Assembly (NCBI RefSeq): GCF_021228235.1
Contig: NZ_JAJQRG010000005.1
Location: forward strand, 186,001 to 250,000
Origin: Pseudophaeobacter flagellatus
Lineage (GTDB): Bacteria; Pseudomonadota; Alphaproteobacteria; Rhodobacterales; Rhodobacteraceae
Direction of reading: 5' to 3'
Length of the DNA: 64,000 bases
The position numbers were made by a program, and so were the translations under genes. A model generated the notes under the pieces. That model did not search any database and was not told the DNA's origin. It saw only the letters and a program-made list of their open reading frames with translations. Every line of letters begins with the position of its first letter. Position 1 is the first letter of the stretch. Positions 28,495 through 38,386 of this stretch are shown here, one piece after another.

Positions 28495-29508
28495 ATGCAT
28501 TTGCGTACCAATATTATGCCACGCGTCGTTACGCGAAATCACAAAGTAATCCTTGTTGCCGGTGGTGCCGGTTTTATTGGATCAAACCTCTGCCGTCGGT
28601 TTTTGGATGATGGGCACGAAGTTATCTGTGTCGACAATTTTCAAACCGGGTGCAGGCGTAACATCGCACCGTTTTTAAAGCGGCGTTATTTCCGATTGAT
28701 CCAGCATGATATCTGTGACCCGATTGATATATCGGGGCCTGTTCATGAGATCTATAACATGGCTTGTGCTGCCTCTCCGGATAGGTATCAGGAAGGTCCG
28801 ATCCACACCTCTAAAACTTGTTTTCTAGGCGCTCTCAATCTGCTTGAACTGGCGCGCAGAAAGAAAGCCCGGATTTTGCAATCCTCCACCTCGGAGGTCT
28901 ATGGCGATCCGGAGGTTTCTCTGCAGGATGAAAGCTACCGCGGCTGCGTCAATACCTGCGGCCCCCGCGCCTGCTATGATGAAGGTAAGCGCGTGGCGGA
29001 AACATTGTTCTGGGAATATGGTGCTCATAAGGGGGTTGAAACGCGGATTGCCCGGATATTCAACACCTATGGTCCCAACATGGATCCAGAAGACGGGCGC
29101 GTTGTGTCAAACTTCATTGTGCAGGCCCTGAAAGGCGAGGATTTGACCATTTACGGAACCGGCAAGCAGACCCGCTCTTTTTGCTACGTGAGTGATCTTG
29201 TTGAGGGGCTGATCCAGTTGATGGCATCGGATGAGAAGATGCCAGTGAACCTGGGTAACCCCTGCGAATTCACCATGCTGGAACTTGCCGAAAAGATCGT
29301 CAAAATGGTGCGATCGCGGACAGGCGTCGCGTTCTGGCCGCTGCCGCAGGACGACCCCAGACAACGCAGACCCAATATTGAACGTGCCAAGACGATCTTG
29401 GGATGGGCGCCGAACGTGGGCCTGAACGAAGGTCTGAGCACCACAATTGAGTGGTACCGTGAACGATTGGCGGCAGATAAGGAAGCGGAGGTACCAGTAG
29501 GACAATGA
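28495..29508 (+). CDS. UDP-glucuronate decarboxylase (UDP-xylose synthase), 337 aa
   Basis: Extended SDR enzyme that converts UDP-glucuronate to UDP-xylose with NAD+. It has VAGGAGFIGS (residues 21-30), the active-site CYDEGKR (Tyr161, Lys165) in the ARxCYDEGKR context diagnostic for UXS, STSEVYGD, and ARIFNTYGPNM. The GGAGG site is almost fused to ATG 28495; a TTG at 28501 or ATG at 28516 may be used instead. First gene of a four-gene polysaccharide operon; overlaps galE by ATGA. Confidence 0.9.
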   Translation: MHLRTNIMPRVVTRNHKVILVAGGAGFIGSNLCRRFLDDGHEVICVDNFQTGCRRNIAPFLKRRYFRLIQHDICDPIDISGPVHEIYNMACAASPDRYQEGPIHTSKTCFLGALNLLELARRKKARILQSSTSEVYGDPEVSLQDESYRGCVNTCGPRACYDEGKRVAETLFWEYGAHKGVETRIARIFNTYGPNMDPEDGRVVSNFIVQALKGEDLTIYGTGKQTRSFCYVSDLVEGLIQLMASDEKMPVNLGNPCEFTMLELAEKIVKMVRSRTGVAFWPLPQDDPRQRRPNIERAKTILGWAPNVGLNEGLSTTIEWYRERLAADKEAEVPVGQ

Positions 29509-30500
29509 GTCAGGTCTCCTCAATCCTTGTTTCGGGCGGTGCTGGATTTATCGGATCGCATAGCTGCAAGGCTTTGAAAATGGCAGGATACCGTCCCGTT
29601 GTTTTTGATAATTTGTCAACCGGACACGAAGAGGCCGTCCGCTTTGGCCCCTTCGTGCGGGGCGACATACGCGACTGCGATGCGGTTGCCACCGCGATTT
29701 CGCAGCATAAGATCACCGCCATTTTGCATTTTGCGGCCTCCGCCTATGTCGGAGAGAGCGTGCAGCACCCTAATGCCTATTACGATAATAACGTCGGCGG
29801 CATGATTTCATTGCTAAAAGCCGCAAGCGCAACCGGCATCAAGCGGATAGTCTTTTCATCAAGCTGTGCCACCTATGGTGTGCCTGAAACATTGCCAATT
29901 GACGAAGCAACGCCACAGGTGCCGATCAATCCATATGGTCGGACCAAGCTGATTGGCGAGCAGATGCTGGAAGATCTCGCCCGCGTGACCGATCTGACAT
30001 TTGCCTGTCTGCGGTACTTTAATGCGGCGGGGGCAGACCCCGAAGGCCAGCTGGGCGAGCAACATGATCCCGAAACCCACCTTGTTCCACTTGCCCTGAT
30101 GGCCGCGTCGGGGCAGCGGGATGTCTTGTCGATCTTTGGTGATGATTACCCGACGCCGGATGGAACCTGCATTCGTGATTATATTCACGTGGCTGATCTG
30201 GCCAGGGCGCATGTTCTGGCCCTGCAGCATCTGATGCAGGGGAAACCGTCGATCAAGCTGAACCTGGGCAGTGGGAGAGGGCATTCTATCCTTGAAATCC
30301 TGCGCGCCATCGAGGCGAAGACCGGCCGGAAATTGCCTGTCCGGATTGAACCCCGTCGCGCCGGTGATCCGCCCTCGCTGACAGCAGATCCTTCGCGCGC
30401 CGCCGAGGTGCTGGGGTTTCGCGCCGAGCTGTCCTCGCTTGACCGGATTATTGAAGACGCAGCCCCCTGGTTCGGGCTGAAATGCAATGTCGCGGCCTGA
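29505..30500 (+). CDS. galE: UDP-glucose 4-epimerase, 331 aa
   Basis: Interconverts UDP-glucose and UDP-galactose. SDR fold with SGGAGFIGSH (residues 10-19), HFAASAYVGESV, SSSCATYG, and the catalytic NPYGRTK (Tyr144, Lys148). CLRYFNAAGADPEG and IRDYIHVADLA are classic GalE motifs. Overlaps the glycosyltransferase gene. In this operon it supplies a sugar nucleotide for the polymer made by the GT2 enzyme. Confidence 0.93.
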   Translation: MSQVSSILVSGGAGFIGSHSCKALKMAGYRPVVFDNLSTGHEEAVRFGPFVRGDIRDCDAVATAISQHKITAILHFAASAYVGESVQHPNAYYDNNVGGMISLLKAASATGIKRIVFSSSCATYGVPETLPIDEATPQVPINPYGRTKLIGEQMLEDLARVTDLTFACLRYFNAAGADPEGQLGEQHDPETHLVPLALMAASGQRDVLSIFGDDYPTPDGTCIRDYIHVADLARAHVLALQHLMQGKPSIKLNLGSGRGHSILEILRAIEAKTGRKLPVRIEPRRAGDPPSLTADPSRAAEVLGFRAELSSLDRIIEDAAPWFGLKCNVAA

Positions 30501-32307
30501 CCCCGGATATCACAACCTGTCCCGCATAATCGTGGGACGTAAACGGGTGCTGTTTTGGGCCCTGCTAGGGATATGGGGGGCGGCGACGCTCTGGTTCTGG
30601 ATCTGGTGGTTCGCGCCTGAACATATCGCGTCGCCCTGGCGGTTTGCACTGGTGACTGGGCTGTTGGCCTGGCTGAGCTTCTTGCAATGCTATTTCATCT
30701 ATTTTGCGATGCGCGCCGTTCGCTCCAGCGCGCCCGATCCAGTGCCGGGGCAGTTCCGGGTTGCGATGATCGTGACCAAGACGCCCTCAGAACCGTTTGA
30801 GGTTGTTCAAACCACCCTCGAAGCGATGCTGGCACAGGACTATCCCCATGATACCTGGCTGGCAGATGAAGATCCCAGCGCGGACACCATAGATTGGTGC
30901 AACCGCCACGGTGTAAAGATTTCCAGCCGCAAGGGGGTTGAAGACTATCATCAGGCGACCTGGCCAAGGCGAACACGGTGCAAGGAAGGCAATCTTGCCT
31001 ATTTCTACGATCACTGGGGCTATGCGGAATACGATGTCGTCAGCCAGCTTGATTCCGATCACGTGCCGCAGCCGGGATACCTGCGCGAGATGTTGCGCCC
31101 CTTTGCGGATGCGGACGTGGGCTACGTGAGTGCACCATCAATTTGTGCCTCCAACGCCTCTCGGAACTGGGCGGCGCGCACGCGACTACACACCGAAGGG
31201 GCGTTTCACGGGGTTCTGCAGGCGGGCTATACCGCTGGGTTTGCGCCGATGTGCATCGGATCTCACTACTCGGTGCGGACCTGTGCCTTGCAGGAGGCTG
31301 GCGGATTGGGTCCTGAACTGGCTGAGGACCATTCCACAACAATGCTGATCAATGCGGCAGGCTGGCGGGGGGTCCATGCGCTGGATGCGATTGCCATTGG
31401 CGACGGCCCGACAACGGTGGCCGATCTTGCGATTCAGGAATTCCAGTGGTCCCGCAGCCTGGTGACCCTGTTGTTGGTACATACGCCGCGCTATCTGCGA
31501 CAAATGCCAATGCGGCTGAAATGGCAGTTCCTGTTTTGTCAGCTGCTCTATCCGATATTCGGCGTGACCTTTGTGCTGATGTACCTGTTGCCCATCCTGG
31601 CGGTTGTGTTCGATTTCCGCTACGCGGAAATTACTTTCCCACAGTATGTGTTGCACGCGATGCCACAGATCGCGGCCTTGCTGCTGCTGGCAAGCGCGCT
31701 GCGGCGGCTCAAGGTTTTCCGGCCGGTAGATGCCCCCCTTATTAGCTGGGAACGAACCTTGTTTCTGATGCTGCAATGGCCCTGGGTTTTGTGGGGCTGC
31801 GTTTCAGCCGTGCGGGACAGTTTAACAGGGCGCTTTGTCGATTTCCGAATTACCCCCAAGGGTGACACCGGGCCAACCCGTTTGCCGGTCAAGGTCTGGG
31901 CAGTCTATGCGATTCTGGCTTTGGGGTGTATCCTGCCCGTATTGTTGGCCGGAAACCTGGAACAGGCACAGGGGTTTTATCTTCTGACGTTGTTTTCCGG
32001 GAGCCTTTATACTGCGACGCTGTCCGTGACGGTGTTGAGGCATTTTCAGGAGAACGGATGGCCTGTCAAACTACAGTGGCGCGATGTTGTGGTGCAGGCA
32101 GGTGTTGTGGCCACCACAGCGACTTTGCTGTTCAGCGCCTTTACGATCCGCGCAGCAGAAAGCGTCTATGCGCTGTCGATTGGTCTTGAACCGCTGAAGA
32201 TCGTTGAGGTGCAGGTCAACGTTGCAGGGGCGGGCAGCGCAAGTCGAGATCCGTTTGTATATAGATTTAATTTTGACTGGGGTGATGAAAGCGCCCCAGT
32301 GTGGTGA
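30487..32307 (+). CDS. Membrane GT2 glycosyltransferase (cellulose-synthase-like), 606 aa
   Basis: Two N-terminal membrane segments (to about residue 75), a cytoplasmic GT2 domain, then about five C-terminal membrane segments and a short C-terminal periplasmic tail. Catalytic elements: LADEDPSAD (Asp127, Asp129), QLDSDHV (Asp189, Asp191), ELAEDHS (Glu280, Asp281) and QEFQWSR (317-323) in place of the canonical QxxRW. This is the layout of processive inner-membrane synthases that polymerise and extrude a glycan. Acceptor and product are unknown. The first Asp motif, ADED rather than DDG, is unusual. Confidence 0.85.
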   Translation: MSRPDPGYHNLSRIIVGRKRVLFWALLGIWGAATLWFWIWWFAPEHIASPWRFALVTGLLAWLSFLQCYFIYFAMRAVRSSAPDPVPGQFRVAMIVTKTPSEPFEVVQTTLEAMLAQDYPHDTWLADEDPSADTIDWCNRHGVKISSRKGVEDYHQATWPRRTRCKEGNLAYFYDHWGYAEYDVVSQLDSDHVPQPGYLREMLRPFADADVGYVSAPSICASNASRNWAARTRLHTEGAFHGVLQAGYTAGFAPMCIGSHYSVRTCALQEAGGLGPELAEDHSTTMLINAAGWRGVHALDAIAIGDGPTTVADLAIQEFQWSRSLVTLLLVHTPRYLRQMPMRLKWQFLFCQLLYPIFGVTFVLMYLLPILAVVFDFRYAEITFPQYVLHAMPQIAALLLLASALRRLKVFRPVDAPLISWERTLFLMLQWPWVLWGCVSAVRDSLTGRFVDFRITPKGDTGPTRLPVKVWAVYAILALGCILPVLLAGNLEQAQGFYLLTLFSGSLYTATLSVTVLRHFQENGWPVKLQWRDVVVQAGVVATTATLLFSAFTIRAAESVYALSIGLEPLKIVEVQVNVAGAGSASRDPFVYRFNFDWGDESAPVW

Positions 32308-32329
32308 CCAAAAACAGGAGGACCGGGTC

Positions 32330-33235
32330 ATGGAGCGTTTCAAACCAGTCTCTCGCGTCAGGCGCATGTTTGCGGTGGGTGCAATCGCAGGGGCTCCCTT
32401 TATTCTGGCCGCTGCGGCTATTCCGCCAGGCAGCATGCCCTATGGCGCATTTGATCCTGTAGGGGATTACAGCGAGGCAACCAATGTGATGATCGAGCAT
32501 GTCTTCCTGCCGTGGGAGGACGTGTCGCTGATTTCCCTGCTGGATGCCGATGAATATGCGCTTGAGCGCGGGCGTGCCCTGATGGTCACGGTGGAACCCT
32601 GGACCTGGACGGTGGACGAGCGCAACACACCGGAATTTCTGCGCAATGGCATCCTGAATGGCTATTATGATGCAAACATGCGCGGCATCTGCCAGGTGCT
32701 CAAGGATCTGCAAAGCCCGATCTCTGTGCGGTGGGGGCAGGAAATGGAGCGCGATGAAGGCCAGTTCATCTGGTCAGGCTGGGAGCCGGAGGACTATATC
32801 ACCTCGTTCCAGCGGATGATTGATATCTGCCGGGACCAGGCACCTGACATCAGCATTATCTGGTCGCCTGCAGGGGATGACGGGCTGGAAAAATATTATC
32901 CCGGTGACGACTACGTGGACCTTGTGGGGCTGTCGATTTTTGGGCTTGAGCAATGGGAGACCGAAATTCTAGGTGGGTCGCGACCGTATCAGCAATGGCT
33001 GGACGAAACCTATGCCCGCGTAGCCGTCTTTGGAAAGCCGGTCATCGTTGCCGAGCTTGGCTTTGCCGGCAGCGCCAGCTACGTCGAGCAATGGGAAGGC
33101 GAAGTCCGTCAGCCACAGCCCGAAAAACCGCTGTTGTCCGGTGTCGTCTACTTCAACCAAAAAGAGGTCTACCCTTGGCCCGATGGCTATGGCTTGCCGG
33201 ATTGGCGCTTGGAAAACCGGGTAATCGGCAACTAG
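32330..33235 (+). CDS. GH26-type glycoside hydrolase, exported, 301 aa
   Basis: ATG 32330 follows CAGGAGG. A basic N-terminus and hydrophobic stretch (FAVGAIAGAPFILAAAAIPP) should export it. TIM-barrel signatures of the GH26 clan: VRWGQEME with the acid/base Glu138, an IIWSP strand, and the nucleophile Glu242 in VIVAELGFAGS. Family members cut beta-mannans, beta-1,3 linkages or mixed glucans. In an operon with a synthase it probably trims or releases the polymer. Confidence 0.82.
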   Translation: MERFKPVSRVRRMFAVGAIAGAPFILAAAAIPPGSMPYGAFDPVGDYSEATNVMIEHVFLPWEDVSLISLLDADEYALERGRALMVTVEPWTWTVDERNTPEFLRNGILNGYYDANMRGICQVLKDLQSPISVRWGQEMERDEGQFIWSGWEPEDYITSFQRMIDICRDQAPDISIIWSPAGDDGLEKYYPGDDYVDLVGLSIFGLEQWETEILGGSRPYQQWLDETYARVAVFGKPVIVAELGFAGSASYVEQWEGEVRQPQPEKPLLSGVVYFNQKEVYPWPDGYGLPDWRLENRVIGN

Positions 33236-33352
33236 CGAGAATTCGCCACTCATAGAGCCGACACAAATCGACCGTTGCTTAAACATATAAATACCTTATT
33301 CAGGCGCAATCAAGGTGGGGAAACCACCGATGTAAGCTAGAGGCAGCGAGCA

Positions 33353-33640
33353 ATGTTTATCAAAACGGCGACCGATTTTGTGTCAGCGACCCTCAGTGTT
33401 GGGCTAGTCGTGGCAATCTCTACGTTTCCAGTGGCTGCAGTGGCCGAGCAGCAGAGCAACAATAGAACTCAGACTGTTTCTGGTTTCAATTGGATGGCCA
33501 ATGGCAATACTGTTGACAAACGCGCAGCTCGTGCACGCAAGGCTGCTCGACGGGCCTCATTGATGAGCACGCGCGGGGGGGCCACGTGGATTTGTTCTCC
33601 GGCGGGGTTTGGTCAGCCTTCACGTTGCCATCGTAGCTAG
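33353..33640 (+). CDS. Small secreted basic protein, 95 aa
   Basis: Signal peptide at residues 1-31 (VSATLSVGLVVAISTFPVAA). The mature part is Arg/Ala-rich (DKRAARARKAARRASLM) and ends with TWICSPAGFGQPSRCHRS, whose two Cys could form a disulfide. A Cys-containing C-terminal motif of this kind recurs in small secreted rhodobacteral proteins of unknown role. Its place after the polysaccharide operon is the only hint of function. About 270 bases after it, to the convergent gene at 33912, show nothing I recognise. Confidence 0.65.
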   Translation: MFIKTATDFVSATLSVGLVVAISTFPVAAVAEQQSNNRTQTVSGFNWMANGNTVDKRAARARKAARRASLMSTRGGATWICSPAGFGQPSRCHRS

Positions 33641-33911
33641 AACTTTGATCTCTGCGATACAGGGCCAAATCTGAACGACGATCCCAAGCGAAGCTGACCT
33701 GTCCATTTTTGCGGTGCAAGGCTGCAGCCTACAGGGTTGGCCTGCGGCGAGGTGTGCCGCGGATCTGGGGTTCTGTATGGAAACGACATTCTGCCCAAAG
33801 ACCGCCATAGCTTTCGACAACTACAGGTAGGTCTTTGGCATATCGGTCCGGCACTGCCGCACGCAGCGCTGCCCGGCAGTGATATATCACTCCGGCGGTA
33901 GTGCAGGCGCA

Positions 33912-35357
33912 TTATCGTTGGGCCAGCAGCTCTCCGATGACTTTGGGTTGCATGACGGTATCACGACAGGGGCTGGTATCGGGCAGTGTCCGACAGGCTT
34001 TCGATAGGGCTTTCAGGGTCCGCCTGCCTGCAAATCCGTCCGTAGGGCCAACAGCCTTGCCCTGTTGTTTGAATCTTGATTGCAAAACGAAAATTGCAAA
34101 ATTCGGATTACTTGCAAAAATATCCATGCCAAAGGCAGTGGTTTTCAGGTCTGGTCGGCTTTCGAATTCCGTAGCGAATTTGTCAAACTGGTCAAAGCGC
34201 CGTGTGCCCGCCAGTTTCAGGGTGAAGTCCAGCCGCTCCCGATCTGCCAGGTCAAGAAGGTGGGAATATTTCTCCAGATAAATGGCCGCCTGTTCCGGTG
34301 CCTTTCTGACATTGAGCCGGTTGCCATCACGGACCAGCTGGATCAGGAATTTGGCGGCGTCGGCATTGCCATCCTCTGATGCCTGCTCCAGCAAGTGGAT
34401 CGCATCGGGGCCGCTTGCGCGCATATTGATGCCGTATAACTGGCGCAAAGCCTCCAGCTTGGCGACACGGGTTTCACCTGCGGCACGCGCCTTTTCAGCA
34501 AAGGTTTCAAATTGCCCGCGCCGGTCTGCCCCCAGATATCCGAACATCGCACCTTCAGCCAGGGTTGTCCAAGCGGCACCAGTGCCCAGCTCTCCGCTTT
34601 GGGTCAGCAGGGCTTTTGCGGCCTGGGGATCAACCCGACGCCACATCATATCCGCGCCGAGGTGGAGGAGGCCTTCGCCATTGCCCGCCTTTGCCGCTGC
34701 TTCGAAAAGCGCGGTCGCGCGGGGCCGGTCTTTGGGGAGGTTTCCGCCGTAAAACAACAATGTGCCAAGCGCAACTTTGGCCTTTGCATCACCTATGTCC
34801 ACGGCGCGTTCCAGCAGCAGAACTCCGGCAGCAATGTCTTGGTCCATGATCCGGCCATCGATAAGTTGTTCACCCAGAATGCGCATTGCATCTGGGCTTC
34901 CCTTCATCGCTGCCGAACTTAGATAGGTGTGCGCTTTGGTGCGGTCAGGCTGTGTTCCTTCCCCCCACAAGAACGCCCGCCCCAGCGTTTCCTCTGCCAG
35001 CCGATTGCCTTTGTCGGCGGCCTTCTGCAGGAGGCCCAGCCCCATTTCAGGCTCAGCTTCGACATAAAATCCGTCCAGCAGAACTTTTCCCAGCACCGCT
35101 TGCGCTGCCGTGTGTTCCGCAGCTGCCGCCTGTGAAATCAGCGTCAACCCCCGGTCCTTGTCCTGGGGCTGGCCCCTGTTGCCATAAAGGAGGATCTCGC
35201 CAAGCTGAAGTTGCGCGTCTACTGCCGCCGGATCTTTGGCAGCATCCTGCAAGGTTTCAAATTCAAGCGTTTGGGCGTGGGTGGCTGGTCCGGTTGCGCT
35301 GAAAAATACAACAAGACTGATGCCAATCAGTTTCAATAGAGGAGGACGTGCGGACAT
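33912..35357 (-). CDS. Secreted Sel1-like repeat protein, 481 aa
   Basis: ATG at 35355-35357 has a good GAGGGAAAGGAA site and gives a clean signal peptide (LIGISLVVFFSATGPATHA); a TTG 57 bases upstream is less likely. Residues 40-380 are about ten SLR/TPR-type helical repeats (A-x-x-x-LG-x-x-x-x-G patterns such as AQAVLGKVLLDGFYVEAEPE). Proteins of this kind are periplasmic scaffolds in exopolysaccharide export (compare AlgK), which fits its place beside the GT2/GH26 operon. The C-terminal 100 residues have FAGRRTLKALSKAC, reminiscent of a peptidoglycan-binding module. Confidence 0.82.
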   Translation of the reverse strand: MSARPPLLKLIGISLVVFFSATGPATHAQTLEFETLQDAAKDPAAVDAQLQLGEILLYGNRGQPQDKDRGLTLISQAAAAEHTAAQAVLGKVLLDGFYVEAEPEMGLGLLQKAADKGNRLAEETLGRAFLWGEGTQPDRTKAHTYLSSAAMKGSPDAMRILGEQLIDGRIMDQDIAAGVLLLERAVDIGDAKAKVALGTLLFYGGNLPKDRPRATALFEAAAKAGNGEGLLHLGADMMWRRVDPQAAKALLTQSGELGTGAAWTTLAEGAMFGYLGADRRGQFETFAEKARAAGETRVAKLEALRQLYGINMRASGPDAIHLLEQASEDGNADAAKFLIQLVRDGNRLNVRKAPEQAAIYLEKYSHLLDLADRERLDFTLKLAGTRRFDQFDKFATEFESRPDLKTTAFGMDIFASNPNFAIFVLQSRFKQQGKAVGPTDGFAGRRTLKALSKACRTLPDTSPCRDTVMQPKVIGELLAQR

Positions 35358-35632
35358 TTCCTTTCCCTCATTATTTGCCCCTATATTAGACGTCCTTGGG
35401 GGTGTCTTTGTCAAATAAATACGGCAGACATAGATTGCCGATTATTAAGTTCCATGAGGGTCTGCCACGTTTTTGGGATATCTGAATTTTCCGATATTAC
35501 CATAACGTGCAAATCTGCGACCTAATTCTAATTCCGGAAGTTTGGTCTAAAGGAGCACTGAAGAGTAAGGCGTAATTTTGCAGTAATATGAGCATGGGGA
35601 AACGGCGGTCGGCAAATGCCAATCATAGCCTG

Positions 35633-36463
35633 TTAATTGTCTCTGCTGGAAACCCGGCGGGCGTCCATTCTGCTTAGGACTCTGTCGAATGCCTGGCCCG
35701 TGGGGGTCAGGACCAGATCATCATTGACCAGGTTCAGCTGCGGCGTATGGCCATGCCAAGTATAGGGATTAGCTGCGAACCAGGCATGTCTTTCCACGAA
35801 CGGCAGCCCCTCCATCATGCGGATCGCGCCTTCAACGAATTTGGCGTTCTTCTGATAGGTTGTGGATCCGGGGCGGCGCCAGTTGATATAGGCAAATTCG
35901 GTAACCCAGATAGGGCGCTTGTATTCCTTGTGTACGGCTTCGAGCCAGTCGCGAAACTCTGTCAGACTTCCGTTTCTGGAATAATAATGGACCGCCATGA
36001 AATCGACCCGCAGCCCGCGCGCTTCGACTTCGTTCATAAAGCGGCGCTGCCAGGAATTCTCGCCCAGGGTTCCGCCTTGCTTGGTGGCGGGGCTGCCAAG
36101 GCGCAGGCCGCGCCGTTCCAGCTTGGGCCACAGTTTGACCGCCCGCGCAACTGACAGCCTGCGTTTGCCGTCGGGTTCGTTGAAACCCAGCAGATGCCGC
36201 AGGGGCAGGTCAGATTGTATCGGCTTGTTCACATCCGACGCATTGTGAATCATCGGGACGAATTCCACACTGCGCCGATGGCGGGATCTGGAATACATCT
36301 GATCGGGCCGCCAGTTGTAATACCAGCCAAGTGCGGGCGTATCTTCCAGCCACTTCAACATGGTGTAGCTGGAATTCTCCCAGGCACCGACACCGGCCTT
36401 CTGGGCTTCTGCTGATCCAACCATCATCATGGCCAGAAGTGTAGCAAATAAATAGCGCAGCAT
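35633..36463 (-). CDS. GH128-type secreted glucanase (Asl1-like), 276 aa
   Basis: Signal peptide MLRYLFATLLAMMMVGSAEA. Family markers: GVGAWEN, the acid/base Glu96 in LLGFNEPD, FMAVHYYS, and the nucleophile Glu189 in WVTEFAY, all in the order of glyco_hydro_cc (GH128) beta-1,3-glucanases. It should act in the periplasm or outside the cell on a beta-glucan, possibly the polymer made at 28.5-33.2 kb. Stands alone on the minus strand. Confidence 0.87.
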   Translation of the reverse strand: MLRYLFATLLAMMMVGSAEAQKAGVGAWENSSYTMLKWLEDTPALGWYYNWRPDQMYSRSRHRRSVEFVPMIHNASDVNKPIQSDLPLRHLLGFNEPDGKRRLSVARAVKLWPKLERRGLRLGSPATKQGGTLGENSWQRRFMNEVEARGLRVDFMAVHYYSRNGSLTEFRDWLEAVHKEYKRPIWVTEFAYINWRRPGSTTYQKNAKFVEGAIRMMEGLPFVERHAWFAANPYTWHGHTPQLNLVNDDLVLTPTGQAFDRVLSRMDARRVSSRDN

Positions 36464-36666
36464 GGGTCTGTCTTTCCAAATTGTTGCGAACTCAAGCCGC
36501 CTGCCACGGCTTGTGGTCAGGACGGACTAACGGGTTAAAGCGGCCATTCTTGGGCGAGAAATGGGTGCAAATGGTTAATTCTGTCGCTCATTTTTTTGCC
36601 GCAGGGCCTAATTTCTGCTAAATTATTGGGACAACTCTTGAAGAGTTGGTTTCTGGGGAGGAAATC

Positions 36667-37350
36667 ATGACTACATTTCAAAAAATTATTGGAGCTGTTT
36701 TGGCTTGCCTTATCGGCCCCACCGGTGCTGTCGCCCAAAGCCAATCCTCTGAGATGCCGCTGGTCTCATTTTGTGATCCTTTGATGTCGTCCGACGACAG
36801 GGGCATTGAAAGGAGCGATCGCGACGAGGATGAGCTGAGCGAGAGGCGTCGGTACGACTTGGAACAATCGGAGCCTCTGACCACGCCAGAAAACATCATG
36901 GATGTGATGTTCGAGGAGAAGTGGAGCCTTGAGACAGGCGAGCCGATCGCGCGTTACGAATTGTGCAGCGCTGAGCCAAGCTACGTCGTGCTATGGACCA
37001 AGCTGATGCGCGAGGTTGATGCTGGTGAATTGGACGTCGATGCCGAAGGGTACATGGCGATCCAGAAAGACGGGGCATTTGAACTGGTCTTTGCCAAACG
37101 CCCTTACACCGGATCGTGGGAGTTGGATGGCACTGAAATGGTGCTGTCAGCAGATTGGCTGAACAAGGGGCAGCCGTACCGAAGCGCGGTTGAAATTGTT
37201 GAAACGCCTGTGGAGACCACGGATTCCGAGGGTAAGCAGAACAGCTATACTGAAACGATGTATCGGCTTGGGGCGTTCCGCTTTTTCAGGCTGCCGACTA
37301 CGTTGAAGGGCGCTGAAAGGGATTGCAGCTGCGCGAATGCCAATAATTAA
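36667..37350 (+). CDS. Secreted hypothetical protein, 227 aa
   Basis: ATG follows GGGGAGG. Signal peptide IIGAVLACLIGPTGAVAQ. The mature protein is very acidic at first (DDRGIERSDRDEDELSERRR), then beta-rich (EGYMAIQKDGAFELVFAKRP, and TETMYRLGAFRFFRL) with four Cys. No known domain recognised. No operon partner; about 200 bases before it and 240 bases after it hold no gene. Confidence 0.7.
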   Translation: MTTFQKIIGAVLACLIGPTGAVAQSQSSEMPLVSFCDPLMSSDDRGIERSDRDEDELSERRRYDLEQSEPLTTPENIMDVMFEEKWSLETGEPIARYELCSAEPSYVVLWTKLMREVDAGELDVDAEGYMAIQKDGAFELVFAKRPYTGSWELDGTEMVLSADWLNKGQPYRSAVEIVETPVETTDSEGKQNSYTETMYRLGAFRFFRLPTTLKGAERDCSCANANN

Positions 37351-37589
37351 CCCCACCTCGCGGCGCCCGGTTTTGAACGGGCCTGCAGCGGTTGGCTGGG
37401 GGCAAAAGGCAGGCGCTATGGAGCGTGGATCTGGCACCCTGTATTTGCCCGCTTGGGCGTTTAGAATGTGCTTAAGTCGTAATCATATGGGCGTTTCGGT
37501 GCTTGTGATTTAGGCGGATGCGGGGGCTCTCTCGCGCTCTCGCGAGTGGGATCTTGTGATCCTGCGGGGCGCGAAGACAGACTGGGGGC

Positions 37590-38381
37590 ATGACAATTCC
37601 CCTGCGTCTTATGGTGTTTACCGATCTTGACGGCACGTTGCTTGATCACGACACTTATTCTTGGGCGGCGGCACAGCCAGCGCTTGCTGCACTGAAAGAC
37701 CTGTCTGCGGCGGTTGTCCTGGCCAGCAGCAAAACCGCCGCCGAGGTGGGCACGCTGCGCGCTGCTTTGGGGCTGCAGGACTGGCCCGCCATCGTCGAGA
37801 ATGGGGCAGGGCATCTGCCGCCTGGTGTCAGCTCTGTGCAGGGGGGCAGCGGCTATGCGGATTTGCGCCAGATTCTTGCCGGGCTGCCGCCGGATCTGAG
37901 GCAGAATTTTCGCGGTTTCGGGGATGTCACGCTGGCACAGCTGGGCGAGATGACCGGGCTGCCGCCCGCTGGGGCACAGCTGGCACAGCAGCGTGATTTT
38001 TCCGAACCAGGACAATGGCTGGGGACGGTGCAACAGCAGGCGGACTTTCTTACCCATCTGCAGGCGCAGGGCGTGAGCGCGCAACAGGGCGGGCGTTTTC
38101 TGACGCTCTCTTTTGGCGGCAACAAGGTCGATCAGCTGCGCAAAATTGTTCAGCGCTATGCCCCCCAGCATACAATTGCGCTGGGGGATGCGCCGAACGA
38201 TGTTCAGATGTTGGAGGCAACTGATTTTGGGGTGGTGGTGGCCAACCCGCATCGTGCCCCCCTTGCCCCGCTTCAGGGCGAGGCAGAGGGCCGGATCATC
38301 CGCAGCACAGCCGCAGGTCCGCAGGGCTGGAATGCGGCGATGCTTCATTTCCTAGATCGATTGCAATTGAACAAGGGCTAA
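37590..38381 (+). CDS. Glucosyl/mannosyl-3-phosphoglycerate phosphatase, 263 aa
   Basis: HAD-superfamily IIB phosphatase. Motif I FTDLDGTLLDHD (Asp12, Asp14), motif II ASSK, a capped middle domain, and motif IV LGDAPNDVQML, as in MPGP/YedP. It should remove phosphate from glucosyl- or mannosyl-3-phosphoglycerate to give the compatible solute glucosyl- or mannosylglycerate. It lies 5 bases before the synthase gene, so both form one operon. Confidence 0.88.
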   Translation: MTIPLRLMVFTDLDGTLLDHDTYSWAAAQPALAALKDLSAAVVLASSKTAAEVGTLRAALGLQDWPAIVENGAGHLPPGVSSVQGGSGYADLRQILAGLPPDLRQNFRGFGDVTLAQLGEMTGLPPAGAQLAQQRDFSEPGQWLGTVQQQADFLTHLQAQGVSAQQGGRFLTLSFGGNKVDQLRKIVQRYAPQHTIALGDAPNDVQMLEATDFGVVVANPHRAPLAPLQGEAEGRIIRSTAAGPQGWNAAMLHFLDRLQLNKG

Positions 38382-38386
38382 GGCGT

